DNA of 64,000 nt from NCBI GenBank assembly GCA_023053545.1, contig JAKZAN010000005.1, forward strand, positions 2,480,001 to 2,544,000, in the 5' to 3' direction. This document shows, one piece after another, positions 41,448 to 53,034 of this stretch. The notes below the pieces were generated by a model. It ran no database searches. It was not told the DNA's origin and saw only the letters and a list, made by a program, of their open reading frames with translations. The translations under genes were made by a program, and so were the position numbers. Within the stretch, counting starts at the first letter, position 1, and every line of letters starts with the position of its first letter. Source of the DNA: Lepidurus packardi. Its lineage: Eukaryota > Arthropoda > Branchiopoda > Notostraca > Triopsidae.

Positions 41448-43800
41448 GTGGATAGTGCAATGGTCGAGAATGCATCAAATGAGAATATTGCAATTAACGT
41501 GGACCAGGAAGCAGACCAACACCATCAGGAAAACCGTGTCGACCTGGAAGACCGCGTTGACCAGGAAGCCTTGGAAGGCGAAGATGAAGCCGAAGAAGGC
41601 GAAGCCGAAAATGACGACTTCGAGGCTCCAATCCCGGGAGCGAGTATTTCGATGAGGGAATTACATTTCATGTTGCTTGCCTTCGTATTACGGTTTAGGC
41701 TATGCGATGTTGGCTTGGGTGTATTACTAACTTTAATTTCACTCCTCAACAACTCAATCCCTCTGAGAAGCGTGTATAAATTCAAGCAAACGTATTCTTC
41801 AGTTTTCGTTAACAACGTGAAGAAGCGCGACATTTGCCCGAAATGTGAACACATTTTTAAGGATACTGAATTGCCATCATCATGCGATAATTGTGGATAT
41901 AAACCGACAACCGCGGAAATGGATAAGGGAGCCGTTTTATTTGAAGTGCCTCTCTTACCACAGCTGACAAAGTTAATGGGAAACGTAAAACTACAGGTTC
42001 GGAAGCCAAGTGCTAATTTTATTAGTGGCATTTTTGATGGTGCTGCCTATAAATCTTTTCGGGAGAGGATCGGCACCAAGTTTAATCCAGAGAATGACGT
42101 CACTTTACAAATCAATACGGACGGCGCATCGTTTCAAGTCGTCGAAATCTTCAGTTTGGCCAGTATTTGTAAACGTTAACGAACTGCCTGCGTGTGACCG
42201 TTATAGCAATACGATTATGGTTGCCTTATGGACTGTGAAAGGTAAGCCGAACATGGAAGCCTTGTTGGAACCTTTATCAGATGAGCTGAAAGCCAGTCAA
42301 GCAGATGAGAACAAAGCTCAAGAGAAAGGTGATGGTGAGCTCAAGAGAAAAGTGTACGCATTGACCATTGTAGCCGATGCTCCAGCGAGAGCTCTACTCC
42401 GCAACTGCAAACAATTCAACGGTGAATATGGATGTGATTTTTGCTACCATCGAGGCGTCCATGATTCTAGACGACGAGTTTATCCCGCGGAGCCAGAGGT
42501 CGTTCATGACAAGCGGACCGCAGACCAACATACTATTGATTGCCAAGCAGCCGAAACTATGGGTCCGGCTTATTCCAGAGGCGTGAAAGGACCTCCCGCT
42601 CTTTTCCTTTTTCCGGAGTTGGATGTTGTGGAAGCTGTCGCCCCTGAATACATGCATGGTGTACTGCTTGGTGTAACGAAGCAACTGGTTACACAATGGA
42701 CGAATACGGAGAACAAGGCAGAAGTATTTTACCTTCGTCCTAAGCAGATAGCAGATGTTAACCAGCGGATTGCCAACATCAAACCTCCTTCGGAAGTCAC
42801 TCGCACTCCTCGAACCTTGGGCGATTTGGCTCACTGGAAAGCTTCCGAACTGAGAGCCTTCCTTTTATTTTTTTCGCTGCCAGTCCTAGCTGGCATTCTT
42901 CCCGCCAATTATGTGCAGCACTGCATGCTTTTGTTTACTGCGATGCACGTCATGCTGAGCAAACAGGTTTCTCGTTCGGAATTGGTAAAGGTTCGTGAGC
43001 TTCTGACGAAGTACGTTTGCGAATTCCAGAGTCTGTACGGGCAGAGGAACATGAGCTATAACGTCCATGGTTTGCTTCATCTCGCGGACTCGGTGAACAA
43101 CTGAGGACCCTTGTGGCAATATTCAGCCTTCACGTATGAGTCCTGGAATGGAGTAATAGGCAAGTTGTTCAATGGAACGAAAGGTGTTGGATACCAAATA
43201 TGCAAGAACTACCTAGGCTTGAAAACCGTTCGGGACATGGCAATTTCTGTCGGCACACAACGTCCTCAGTGTAACGCTTTGATCGCCAGATTATTTGACC
43301 ATCGCATGACGGGCAAGACTTTGCGTTCCGGGCCAATGACCTGCTTCGGAAACCCAAAACCTACGATGATCACCGAATCGGACCGAGCTGTTTTAAGGAA
43401 GGTTCCTCTACTTTCGAAGTTACCAGCTGAAGCTATAGTACAGTACTTTTCCCGATTCACGGCGTACAGCACACTGTGGGTTGTGAAAAAAGCCGACGGA
43501 TTGCACCAACGAGACGACAGTTGGGTGCTTCTCGAAAGCGGTGAGTGCTTTCAAATAGAGAAGTGCATCAAGACAATCTCCGATGGTTGTTTCGTTTTGG
43601 GACGGCAATTTACTTTAACCAATTTCAAATATCAAGTTCCAATAAACCTAAGCGAAAATATGCAATTCCTCCGGGTGGCGAAAACTAGAAAGACGGTAAA
43701 AGTCATCACTCTAAATGAATATGCTCGAAAATGTTTTCATGTGAATGTGTCCGGTGTTAGCTACGTAACACCTTTGCCCAATTCCGTGGAAAGGGACTAG
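41448..43800 (+). pseudogene. TNP2-type transposase 2, one frameshift and one nonsense change
   Basis: The first frame (41448-42179) has an acidic start, then a four-Cys zinc-binding region (CPKCEHIF, CDNCGYKPTT). Compared with the copy at 59556, the core frame shifts near 42131 (a shortened T run) and continues to 43104 with VWPVFVNVNELPACDRY, WTVKGKPNMEALLEPL, VVADAPARALLRNCKQF, CDFCYH and YMHGVLLGVTKQL. A TGA at 43102-43104 stands where the relative has TGG (Trp). The same frame resumes as GPLWQYSAFTYESWNG and ends ERD-stop at 43800. The family is assigned as for the gene at 12555. Dead copy. Confidence 0.75.
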
Positions 43801-43816
43801 TTTTTTTACCATTATA

Positions 43817-44087
43817 AATTTTTCTTAAATTTTATTCTTCAATCCAGTCAAACAATAGCGAAACTGTCGATTTCGATTGGCGTTTCTGCTTACAGTATAT
43901 GACTAAAATTTTTCTTGCATGTACTTCTTCTATCCAGTCAAACAGGCAAAACTGTCGATTTCAATTGGCGTTTCTGTTTATTACTAACCGGACGAAGTTT
44001 ATGACTGTTAGAAATTTTTCTTAGATTTACTTCTTCAATCCAGTCAAACAAGCGAAACTGTTGATTTCGATTGGCGTTTTGCTTATA
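43817..44087. repeat. Three tandem copies of a 75-105-bp repeat after the transposase
   Basis: Units at about 43817-43905, 43906-44010 and 44011-44087. Each contains ATTTTTCTT, CAATCCAGTCAAACA(A/G), CGAAACTGT(C/T)GATTTC and ATTGGCGTTT. Probably the subterminal repeats of TNP2-type element 2. Confidence 0.85.
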
Positions 44088-44102
44088 ACTCTATACTTCT
44101 AA

Positions 44103-44738
44103 CTCCAAGGTCGAAAATACATTCCCGTTTTACAACGCGATTGATAACGTTATTGGGAATAGGCCTGGCAATAATCCGTTGAACGTATCGGACAGCATAA
44201 TCCTTCATGAGGGTACTGCCGTGATAGATGATAGCATTACGGAAGAAGTAGTGATGCAAGAGCAAGAGTTCGAAAGTTTCAATTCTTTAGATAGTTCCAC
44301 TACACCCTCTGAAGGTAACTAGCTACTACACGATGATAGGAATAGTATGTAATTCTATTTTTTTTAGAATATGACAAACCAGGGCCGTCCTTGAAACGAA
44401 AAAAAGATAAACTTGAACGCACACTTGATTCCGTTGTTGACAGATTCTACGAGCGCGAGGAAGCGGTCTTGAAGCAAGAGAGTGAAACTCTACTATCAAT
44501 GAAAGAGATGTTTGAAAAAGGACACAAGGAAGACATTGAACTACGAATCTCACAGATGGAATTCATGAAAGAACGCACGATTCGTGAAGACGAAAGAAAA
44601 GATAAGATGATAAACCTCATGGAGAGATTTTTGGAGCCGCCACAAAAAAAAAAAGAAATGACTAATGTTGTTCCGGATGGAATCCGGAAGCAAGTCAATG
44701 TCGGAGGGATAACTCCGAAACGCACGAATTGCCTTTGA
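44103..44738 (+). pseudogene. Harbinger accessory (Myb/SANT-like) protein, C-terminal two exons
   Basis: An acidic stretch (FYNAIDNVIGNRPGNNP to SSTTPSEG) ends at a GTAACT donor near 44315. It continues after TTTTTTTTAG (44367) as YDKPGPSLKRKKDKLERTL and a long charged helix (YEREEAVLKQESETLLSMKE, MEFMKERTIREDERKDKM), ending at 44738. This acidic-then-helical tail is that of the DNA-binding partner of Harbinger transposases. The N-terminal Myb part is missing, probably cut by the neighbouring TNP2-type element. Confidence 0.6.
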
Positions 44739-45378
44739 ATAATCATTTTAATGTGCGACCCGCGACAGTTAGACCACTTTCCTGACTGCACGACGTACCC
44801 TTTGTTTTATGACAGTCCGTCGCTTGACCATCGAACTGGTATGCCTAAGCGGGGCCGGCTGCTGCCCGTTCTCGTGGAGGCTGGAACCAGAGGTCCAGCG
44901 ACGGTCCATTATGTTGTAAAACTGGGCAGAAAATTGACTCCGACGACTGACAGTTAGGCAAGGGGTACCCTTTGCATGGAACCCCTTGAGAAGATTTGTC
45001 ACCCAAAAAACCTAACTGCAGACACATGTGCGAAAGACATTTTCGGCATGGATCTAACAGACAAAGGACTTGTGACTATTTAACAGACTGTCTTTTTCGC
45101 CCAGGCAGTTACTTTTTAGTTTTTCGTGAAAGGTGCTCTCGAACTCGAACTCGAACTCGTACATCGCCTCGAAATTCGTCGAAGCATTGTGGCATAGAAA
45201 TTTAGTGTTTTGTTAGTTTTTGTGTTTGTTCGCCTGGCAATCGGGCAAATATAGAATTAGTCACAAACCACACCGATCTCGTTTCCTTCGTTAAAACTTC
45301 GTTCGTCCAATGCGTCGTTCCACGCATTTCAAATGTGATGCAATTATTTGTTGTAATTGAACATCATTGATAATACAG
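44739..45378. other. Spacer between convergent Harbinger genes
   Basis: No gene recognised. Contains a short CTCGAA hexamer run (45139-45162). Confidence 0.4.
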
Positions 45379-46303
45379 TCAACGTAAGTTTTCAAGAAGT
45401 GCATTTCTTATTAGTTCTGGGTTTGCGAAGTCGGCTACAGCCCCTGGTCCGTCTTCTTGTACCTCAACATCTTCTTCAAAAACACAATTCCAGGAATCAT
45501 CAATCGAATCACGTTGATCCTCGCAGATATTATGCAGAATACAGCACGCGTGTATGACGATGTTAATTCTGATGACTTGCGTATCGTTTCTCTTCAAAAG
45601 GCATCTCCAGCGAGATTTCAGCTTTCCAAATGCTCTTTCAACTAGCATGCGTTTGCTGCTCAGCTCTCGATTAAATCGCTCCTTTTCTGGCGTTATGGCT
45701 GTCGTTGGAAACGGTTTCATTAGCCAGTGCAGTAAAGGGTAAGCCGCGTCACCGAGAATGTAGTATGGTACTTGAACACCGGCAACATCACGAGTTTCTG
45801 GAGAGAAAAGCCTGTTCTGTTCGGCGAAGTTATAAAGGTTACTGTTGACAAGAACTTTGGCATCATGAACAGAGCCTGGCCAGCCAATATTCACATTGAT
45901 AAACTTAAGGGAGCTATCAACTACGGCTTGCATTATAACAGTGTAGCCTCCTTTACGAACACAATAATAATCTGCCGGAAATAATTTTGGGGCAAGAATA
46001 GGGATATGTGTGCCGTCTATCGCGCCGACACACTGGGGGAAGTTTCGTTCAGCAAAGTATTCAACAGTCTCTCGCAAGTCATTTCCAGTAGGTAACTTTT
46101 CGCCCAAGACTTCTCAGAATTGATTTGCAAGTATCATGAAAAATTTTAACAGCTGTAGATTTACCAATTCCAAAAATTTCTGCTAAACCTCTGAACTCGA
46201 TATTCGTCCCAAGTCGCCATAAAGTTAACGCAATTCTTTTTTCTAGAGAGACAGCTTCGCGAAAGTGTGTTGTCTTTTTTTCCAACGTTTCTTTTAACAG
46301 ATT
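45379..46303 (-). pseudogene. Harbinger DDE transposase 2, frameshifted and 5'-truncated
   Basis: The N-terminal piece (46285 down to 46080) holds FREAVSLEKRIALTLWRLG and the helix-turn-helix EIFGIGKSTAVKIFHDTC. A frameshift at about 46105 leads into NDLRETVEYFAERNFPQCVG. The DDE core is complete: GAIDGTHIPI (Asp 1), YYILGDAAYPLLHW (Asp 2) and RMLVERAFGKLKSRWRC (Glu), with HACCILHNICE near the end and a stop at 45379. Only one lesion is seen in the core. The 5' end runs into the envelope-type retroelement at about 46305. Confidence 0.88.
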
Positions 46304-46517
46304 CTTTTTTTAAGCCAGCGAAGATTTTTTTTAAGCCAGCGAAGCCCTCCAACCTGTACCGACCCCACTGATAGAAGACGTGAATACACTATCACACTGG
46401 TGGCAGCGTCTCTTCGACCCCACGTCCTCCGAAACCGAAAAAAAAACAAGCTTCCACGACTACCCGCATCAAAACCCCAAACTCCCCGAATCGTAAGTAC
46501 AACCATACAAACTAAAA

Positions 46518-47027
46518 ATGACCGCTGTAGGATCAACGTCCACAGTTCCCTTATCAATAACCCCAGAACAACTAAATGAAATCCTTTCTCCATTACTTAA
46601 CTCTACGATGATGCACACAATCCCTGATTTTACAGGAGAATCCGACGATGCATCAGTAAGACGATTTTTCCAAGATTTAGAACGCATTGGTAGAACAATA
46701 GGATGGTCCGAACCACACCTACTCAAAGTAGCCGTAATTAAATTAAAAGGAGGCGCCGGTGCCTATTACAATACTATTTCTCCCCGCCCAACAACTTACA
46801 AAGAATTCAAAACAGCTCTCTCCGAACGCTACGGTGACAGTCACCACGAATCACAAGCTATAGTCAAACTCCAGAATTGCAATCAAGAGGCAAAACAACC
46901 AGTTCGTGACTTTGCAGACAAGATTCGTTCACTCACAAGACGAGTCCACGAAAACGACAGCCCCCCAGCTGGGAACGAAATATTAGACAAAATCATGCGC
47001 CTAAATTTTAGAATGCGCAAAAGCTAA
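46518..47027 (+). pseudogene. gag: Gag, N-terminal part, copy 1
   Basis: ATG at 46518. 169 codons: TPEQLNEILSPLLNSTMM, RRFFQDLERIGRTIGW, KLKGGAGAYYNTI and VRDFADKIRSLTRRVHEND. At about 47010 homology to copy 2 (63050) stops; the frame ends 17 bases later at a deletion that joins Gag to the middle of RT. Without the deletion the protein would have continued into the RS-rich tail seen in copy 2. Confidence 0.85.
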
Positions 47028-48085
47028 TGGATAAAATTCTCGCCGCCGATAATAGGCTTGAGAACGTGTTAGTATACTTAGACGACATTATAGTTTTCTC
47101 CAAAACGTTCCCTGAACACATTGTTCAAATCCGCAAAATTTTTTCTAGACTACGAGCCGCAGGCTTAAAACTAAAAGCCAAGAAATGTAATTTTTGCAAA
47201 CCTTTAGTTAAATATCTAGGTCACATTGTCTCCGCGGAAGGAGTTCAACCTGACCCAGAAAAGATTTTAGCCGCAGAATCAGAAAAGATTTCGGGACTGC
47301 ACGTCTGTGGGTTCGATGCGGCTCATCACATCCCGACGGAGGCGTACATGCGCCACATACTGGACGACTGCCCGTACGCCAACGCTCTCATGCATTATGA
47401 GAGCGTACAAAACCTGGGACACGACCACCCGGACGTGCACCCGCCACCTAAACCAACCGCTTTTAATACGCTTCCGTACAAAAACAGCGTAATCCTTCTG
47501 GAAGGGTTCGAGCGGCAAGTACTCCCGGACCACGGACTACCAAGACCCGACCACTTCGGTCTGCCAAACGAATTGACCGTCCTCATGTTCACCCCCCAAG
47601 CTATCGGCACGGAGGTAGGTCACCAGACCAAGTTGCACACCTCGAATCAAAACAGGCGCACAGCCATCTCACTCACCCCACCCCACCCAATTCAGTACAG
47701 GAAGACCAAATTCACCTGCCCATATTGTGGAAACGATATTAATACCAGGGACACGATAGGACACCTGGAGGAATGCCGTAGCGAACACCCCGACCTCCAG
47801 GACACATTCCTACCATGCCCACACTCGAAGCTGCACCACATTCACCGGTCTGACGCCTTCGCACACGCAACATTCTTTTGTCGGTTCCGTTATGCTGGCC
47901 TCTACAGAGACAAACCTTTTGTTCCCCCGCCGGCCATATTTGTTAGCAATTTATTAGAGTACCAAACCCTCCCTTATACCGCCCCCCCACCTTGCAATCG
48001 CAACCCTAGCCCTAATACCCCCTTCAGCGAAATCGCAAAATTCATAGTCCCAGACCCAGATACGCCTAACGAAATCTGGGACTGA
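47027..48085 (+). CDS. RT fragment fused to a protein with CHHC-type zinc fingers, 352 codons
   Basis: ATG at 47027. The first 85 residues are Gypsy RT (NVLVYLDDIIVFSKTFPEH, VKYLGHIVSAEGVQPDPEK). At about residue 87 the frame passes without a stop into unrelated sequence with two CHHC fingers. The first is CGFDAAHHIPTEAYMRHILDDC (residues 98-119, quoted in part); the second is CPHSKLHHIHRSDAFAHATF ending in FFC (about residue 284-305), preceded by a Cys pair CPYCGND. This spacing is that of U11-48K/GTSF1-type fingers, RNA-binding modules. The domain probably belonged to a separate element protein between pol and env. TGA at 48083. Intact open frame, but created by deletion. Confidence 0.7.
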   Translation: MDKILAADNRLENVLVYLDDIIVFSKTFPEHIVQIRKIFSRLRAAGLKLKAKKCNFCKPLVKYLGHIVSAEGVQPDPEKILAAESEKISGLHVCGFDAAHHIPTEAYMRHILDDCPYANALMHYESVQNLGHDHPDVHPPPKPTAFNTLPYKNSVILLEGFERQVLPDHGLPRPDHFGLPNELTVLMFTPQAIGTEVGHQTKLHTSNQNRRTAISLTPPHPIQYRKTKFTCPYCGNDINTRDTIGHLEECRSEHPDLQDTFLPCPHSKLHHIHRSDAFAHATFFCRFRYAGLYRDKPFVPPPAIFVSNLLEYQTLPYTAPPPCNRNPSPNTPFSEIAKFIVPDPDTPNEIWD

Positions 48086-48898
48086 ATTTTTCTTTTTTTT
48101 TTTTCAAATACAGATGTTTCGAACACCATATTACGGCTTCTTCATCTTCTTCGTCAGCACTAGATTTTTGTCGACGACGCTAGCCATCGACATCACTATC
48201 TGCAACTGTAGCAACCCGAAAACCTTAAATTTCATCAATCTTAACAACATGCCACAGTGTAACCCTAGAGAACGCGACCTACCATCTACTACAATGAACT
48301 ACACCCTAACTAAAGATTTAGAAGCTTCAACAACCTTTAAAGGATACACCTGCGGCCAATGGCAAAGACAACTAAAAATCGACTCGTTCTTCTTCGGAGG
48401 TCACGACACCATAACGGATAAGCAACCAATGGACACCTCCACAGACGCGTGTTACCATCTGGTGCAAACGCTCACTTGCCATGGTAACAAGATGTACCGC
48501 GAAGGAAACAAACGGGGTTTTGACGAACAGCCAAAAGGAGACCCAGTCTGGATGACTACGCAAACTTACACCACCGCAAGTTGCCTCATGGAAGAAATCA
48601 CGCTTCACAAGCAATGCCCAACCTGCTCAGTTGACACCCCTTTTGGTACCACAAATGCCTCATATGATGCCGGATCCGTAACATCAAACCACATCACAGT
48701 AGTATGGAAGCCTACGGACATCGAAACAAAAACGAATACCTGTACCAACGTCACAATTGCCCTCGGCATCGCCCTTTACTACTCTGCAACTACAAGCAAA
48801 TACGGCAGGGTACAGGATAATAACAATCAACTTGAATTTTTTGTAGAAAAGACCCCTGTCTTAAACTGCGGAAAGTCCGGCGTACTACAAGTCGTTGG

Positions 48899-51800
48899 CA
48901 GGGCCGGATCATAATGGAGGCTAAGTAGGCTGCAGCCTAGGGGCCCGTGGTGTGGGGGGGCCCGTCAAAAAAGTACTCTTTCTCAGCAACACACATTCAT
49001 TAACACTACAACACATCAATTCTCTCTCCAGCCTATCACGTCTGGCGCGCTTCTCAGGCCTTCTCATACAGACACACCCACAAACAGACATTGTCAAACT
49101 TAGCGTCACACCCACAGGAGCCAGGAGGGCATGGATATGCTTGCAATTTGACATAGGCAATGGACCAATGAAAATTCACTGTCAGTGTGGGCTATTCACT
49201 GTGTATTGTGTACGCTAGATACAGCGTAAACTTGAATAGAACACCACAGCCCAGAGGCACTGCTCACGAGTCACCACTGCATTCGGCTTTTCTGCATACT
49301 GTTGTATACCTGCAGGTATGTATTGTATATTTGTATGCCATCTGTACTTGACATGCTTCGAAAGCAATTGTCTTGCATGAAACATATTTCGTGTACACCT
49401 GCAGGCTGCAGAATCATGTCTGGTTCATATCATCACAAATCGGGTGCAGAGAAAAGGCGCGTACAACAAGAGGAAAAGGAGCGTCTCGACAAGGTGTTGG
49501 CCAAAATCCCAAAGATAACAACCTTCCTGCCACGAAATGAACCTGCTAAAAGTGTTAATGTTACTGAACCTTCTGAACCAGCAGATGAAGAAGCAGTTGA
49601 AGGAAGCGAAGACAATATCAAAGCAGAAACTCCAGTCTCAAGTGCTATACCAGAAACTGGTGAGTGTTGTGATTCTCATTCACGTCAATCACATAGTGAA
49701 ATGGGAGGCATAAAGATGACTGTAACCGATTTGGCACAATGGCCTGAGACTGTTTCCACGGAAATGCGATTGTATTGGGTGGAACGAGGTGGCGAAGAAT
49801 GTCAGCATTCCGATGATGGATTTGAAGTCTCTAAAAGCGTGGATGGGGATCGGCAGGCTCGATATTGTTCCAAAAGTTTGTTCACGTTTACGCATCCGCT
49901 CACTCATATGCAGATAAATAGATCTTGGCTTTGCTATTCCCCCACGACTGGAAAGGTATTGTTTCCCATGCAAATTATTCTCGGAACAAAATTCCTTCGC
50001 GAAGGGTGGATATAATGATTGGAAAAATGCCTCTGCACGCTTGACAAGCCACGAAAGAAGTACTACGCATATTGGAGCAATTGGAAAGATTAATTACCTC
50101 AGACAAACGGAGGCTCGTGTCTATACAGGCTTGGAGCAACAATATGAAACAGAGTGTGCATACTGGCGAGCAATCCTTGAACGCATCGTAGAGGTGATAA
50201 CATTTCTTTGTGAAAGGGGCTTGGCCTTTAGAGGTGAAGATGAACTTCTAGGTTCTGAAACAAACGGAAACTTCATTGGGATACTGGAGTTGATTTCCAA
50301 ATTCGATCCATTTTTAGCTGGTCATATTGAGAAGAGTAAAACGTTGCAAGGCAAAGGTGAAGGTCGAGGATACGTGTCATATTTGTCCTCCACTGTTTGT
50401 AATGAATTCATTGACATAATGGGAAAGCAAGTGTTGGACAAAATTGTAGCTGAAATTAAAAGTGCAAAGTATTACTCCATTTCTCTCGATTCAACTCCTG
50501 ATGCAAGCAACGTCGATCGCTGCAGTTAATTTTCGTTATATTCCTCCGAATGCAACCATTCCTGTTGAACGCTTTGCGAAATTCATAGGCATGGAAAATC
50601 ATACTACCAAAGAATTAACTAACAACCTGCTTAATTTTTTGTGTGAGATGGACATTGAGATTGCCAACTGTCGAGGACAATGCTATGACAATGCCTCTAA
50701 TATGGCAGGTAAATATCACGGCGTACAAGCATTGATACGTGAAAAGAATCCACAGGCTCATCACATACCATGTTTTGGCCATTCCCTGAATCTCGTTGGA
50801 ACCGAAGCAGTCAGAAATATTCCCGCAGCGACAGCATTTTTCGATTTTCTGCAGAACCTCTATAACTTCTTCAGCGCATCCACTAGAAGGTGGTCTGTCA
50901 TGAGAGAATTTCTTGAGAACAATCCAGTCGTCAAAAGTCTCAGCAAAACACGTTGGTCTGCTCAGGCAGAAGCAACAAAAGCAATCACGCGTAGCTACAG
51001 TGAAGTAAGACAAACGTTGGACGCCATTCAGAAGTCTGATCAAGAAAAACCCGAAACGAAGCGTGAAGCCGCCGGACTGTTGACGAAAATGAAGCAGCTT
51101 GAATATGGGATTTTGACAGACCTGTGGGGGACCGCTTTGGAGCGTATCAATGAGACAAGCATATCTCTGCAAAGCGAAAGTATGCATTTGAATAAAGCTG
51201 TACAGTTGTTGGCATCTTTGAAGTCATACATCGAAACGCTCAGAAACCAATTCGAAGACATGGAGAAGAATGGGAAACAGAAGTCTGGCAATCTACACTA
51301 CACGGAAGAGACGTCAAGGAAGCGATCGCGCAGTGCAAGGATGAAGGCATATGAGGGTCCAGCTGAAGAGACAAGTCTTTCAGCACGGGACAATTTCAGG
51401 ACGAAAGTTTTTCTTCCCATTGTGGATCAGCTAGCCGCAGCTTTGGAACGGCGCCTGGGAGCATACACAACAGTTTGCAGTCTCTTCGGCTTTCTCCATT
51501 GTCTCCACACGCTCTCTCCGAAAGACATACGCGAATCGGCGACAACACTTGTCCGAGCTTATCCAGGTAGGATTAATTCTATAGTATAGTTCTGTCATTA
51601 TTGTACTATTGTACATTATTCCAGTTTTTTAGAACTTAATATGTTTGTATTTTACAGGAGATTTGGAAGAATCCCTTCCTGAGGAATTCGTTCATTTTAC
51701 CGAATTTGTGAAGACATCCCCAACGACTGACAACGGACAATCTCAAGAAAGCTACGAAATAATACTCTATCAGATTTCATCGCAGCCTGGCGTCCGCGAG

Positions 51801-52203
51801 ACATTTCCAAACGTCAACACTGTATTGCGAATTTACCTTTCAATGTTCGTCACTAATTGCCAAGGCGAACGCTCCTTCTCTACACTGAACCGTGTAAAAA
51901 GTGTTATTCGCACCACTATGACTGATTGTAGGCTTAATTCTCTCAGTTTATTGTGCATTGAGAGTGAGGTCATGCGCTCTCTGGACTTTAAAGAGATTAT
52001 TGCTGACTTTGCAAGAAAAAAAGCACGAAAAGTATCCGTTTAACTCGCACACTAACTCTTGTCGGATATCAATACATTCTGCATTTCCGCTCTATTTCTC
52101 AAATACTCTGTCTGCATTTTTAATTTAAGGAAGTCAAAAAAGTGGGGGGGGGGGCCCGCGGATACGTCAGCCTAGGGGCCCGTAAAGGCTTAATCCGGCC
52201 CTG
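48899..52203 (+). mobile_element. hAT DNA transposon, 8-bp target duplication GTCGTTGG
   Basis: 3305 bp with ends CAGGGCCGGAT and ATCCGGCCCTG-type complement, extended by shared AGCCTAGGGGCCCG subterminal sequence and G-runs. GTCGTTGG is duplicated exactly at 48891-48898 and 52204-52211. Both the 8-bp target and the CAGGG ends are typical of hAT. Confidence 0.95.
49416..52043 (+). pseudogene. hAT transposase (zf-TTF, DUF4371, dimerisation domain), two frameshifts and one intron
   Basis: ATG at 49416. A TTF-type zinc finger region runs through YCSKSLFTF, RSWLCYSPTTGKVLF; an extra G near 49996-50010 shifts the frame. DUF4371 follows (ASARLTSHERSTTH, YYSISLDSTPDASN, catalytic Asp), with a second frameshift near 50520. 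Then NCRGQCYDNASNMAGKYHGV (second Asp), CFGHSLNLV and TRWSAQ. Intron 51567-51657 (GTAGGA to TTTACAG) leads into the C-terminal hAT dimerisation region (NVNTVLRIYLSMFVTNCQGE; ERSFSTLNRVKSVIRTTM), stop at 52043. Dead by the two frameshifts; otherwise well kept. Confidence 0.88.
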
Positions 52204-53034
52204 GTCGTTGGAATGCCGAAGCATTATATCCAGCTCTACCCCATCAGTACTATCCCCAGCCCAAAACCACAGACGGAACGGAATATTTCAGCCACCGAAG
52301 GACTAACAGGACATCTCCAGTACATTCAAGATTCAGCAGTTTTCCTCGAAAATCAATTGGCAAGGGAAATAGAAATTAATAACTGCATTTCCACACAAAT
52401 TAGAGCAGCCCTGGTACCCTTAATCGCGCAGTTTAGTGGAATCCTCGCAGCACAGCTGCTCAGCTTTAATGATTGCGAAAGAATTCTGCCGTTCGGAGGG
52501 ACCGCGCTGCTCCAGAAATGCACTAAGGAAATACGCAACTTCACAACGGAAATCACCTCTTGTGGACCACAACCACGAACCGGAAACTATACAATTGGAA
52601 AAGATGGATTTACACTTTACCCCTTCAATGGCGCGGCGTACCGATACAACGGAACCGAATGGACTCCAGCCAATGCAACTAAGCTACCAGCATCCTATCA
52701 ACTTATCCGCAGTTTCAATTTATCACTAGATGCCACACTTTTCAACCTCCTAGCAAACATCAACCCGGCTTACCACAAAGAACAACAGGAGAACATCAAC
52801 ATCCTTATGGACCTAATGCAGACGGTTGACGGATCAGCAACCCACACGATAAGCGACTTAGTGTTTGATTTAAAGGCGAAAAACAATTTTCAAGGGATGT
52901 TCCAATGGACGAACTACCTCAAAAACGGGTTAATTATAGGTACAGCAGCCATTGCTGGCCTCGTCGTGTTATCAATCCTTGTGAAACGTACACCTTGCCT
53001 ATCGTCTTGTGAAACGTACACCTTGCCTATGTAA

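Larger units (their letters stand above)
46326..53034 (+). mobile_element. Envelope-bearing Gypsy-like retroelement, internally deleted, copy 1
   Basis: From TAAGCCAGCGAAGCCCTCC (46342) through gag this copy is about 98% identical to 62863-63545. A 20-bp TTAAGCCAGCGAAG segment is duplicated at its left edge. It has a primer-binding site TGGTGGCAGCGTC (46398), gag (46518), RT fragment plus CHHC fingers (47027-48085) and Env (48114-48898 and 52212-53034), with a hAT element inside Env. Large parts of pol are deleted, so it cannot move by itself. No 3' LTR was recognised. Confidence 0.8.
48114..53034 (+). pseudogene. env: Viral-type envelope glycoprotein, split by a hAT insertion
   Basis: Two segments, 48114-48898 and 52212-53034, whose frames agree across the 8-bp target duplication; together about 535 codons. 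The N-terminus has a signal-peptide-like start (FFIFFVSTRFLSTTLA, residues 9-24), then many Cys (CNCSNP, CGQWQRQL, CYHLVQTLTC, CPTC) and N-glycosylation sites. The second segment carries a transmembrane stretch near the end (IIGTAAIAGLVVLSILV) and a short tail with a 24-bp duplication. A pyrimidine tract and CAAATACAG directly before the ATG form a strong splice acceptor, as expected for a spliced env mRNA. The Cys pattern recalls chuvirus-like glycoproteins taken up by arthropod retroelements; that origin is tentative. Not functional as it stands. Confidence 0.65.

Noticed and set aside
41194-41655. 153-codon plus-strand frame starting with repeated WTFTYRPV
   Set aside because: The repeats are the 24-bp minisatellite read through; the rest is out of frame with the transposase exon that starts at 41448.
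46294-46593. 99-codon minus-strand frame
   Set aside because: Antisense to the retroelement leader and Gag start, which are supported by the second copy at 62.9 kb.
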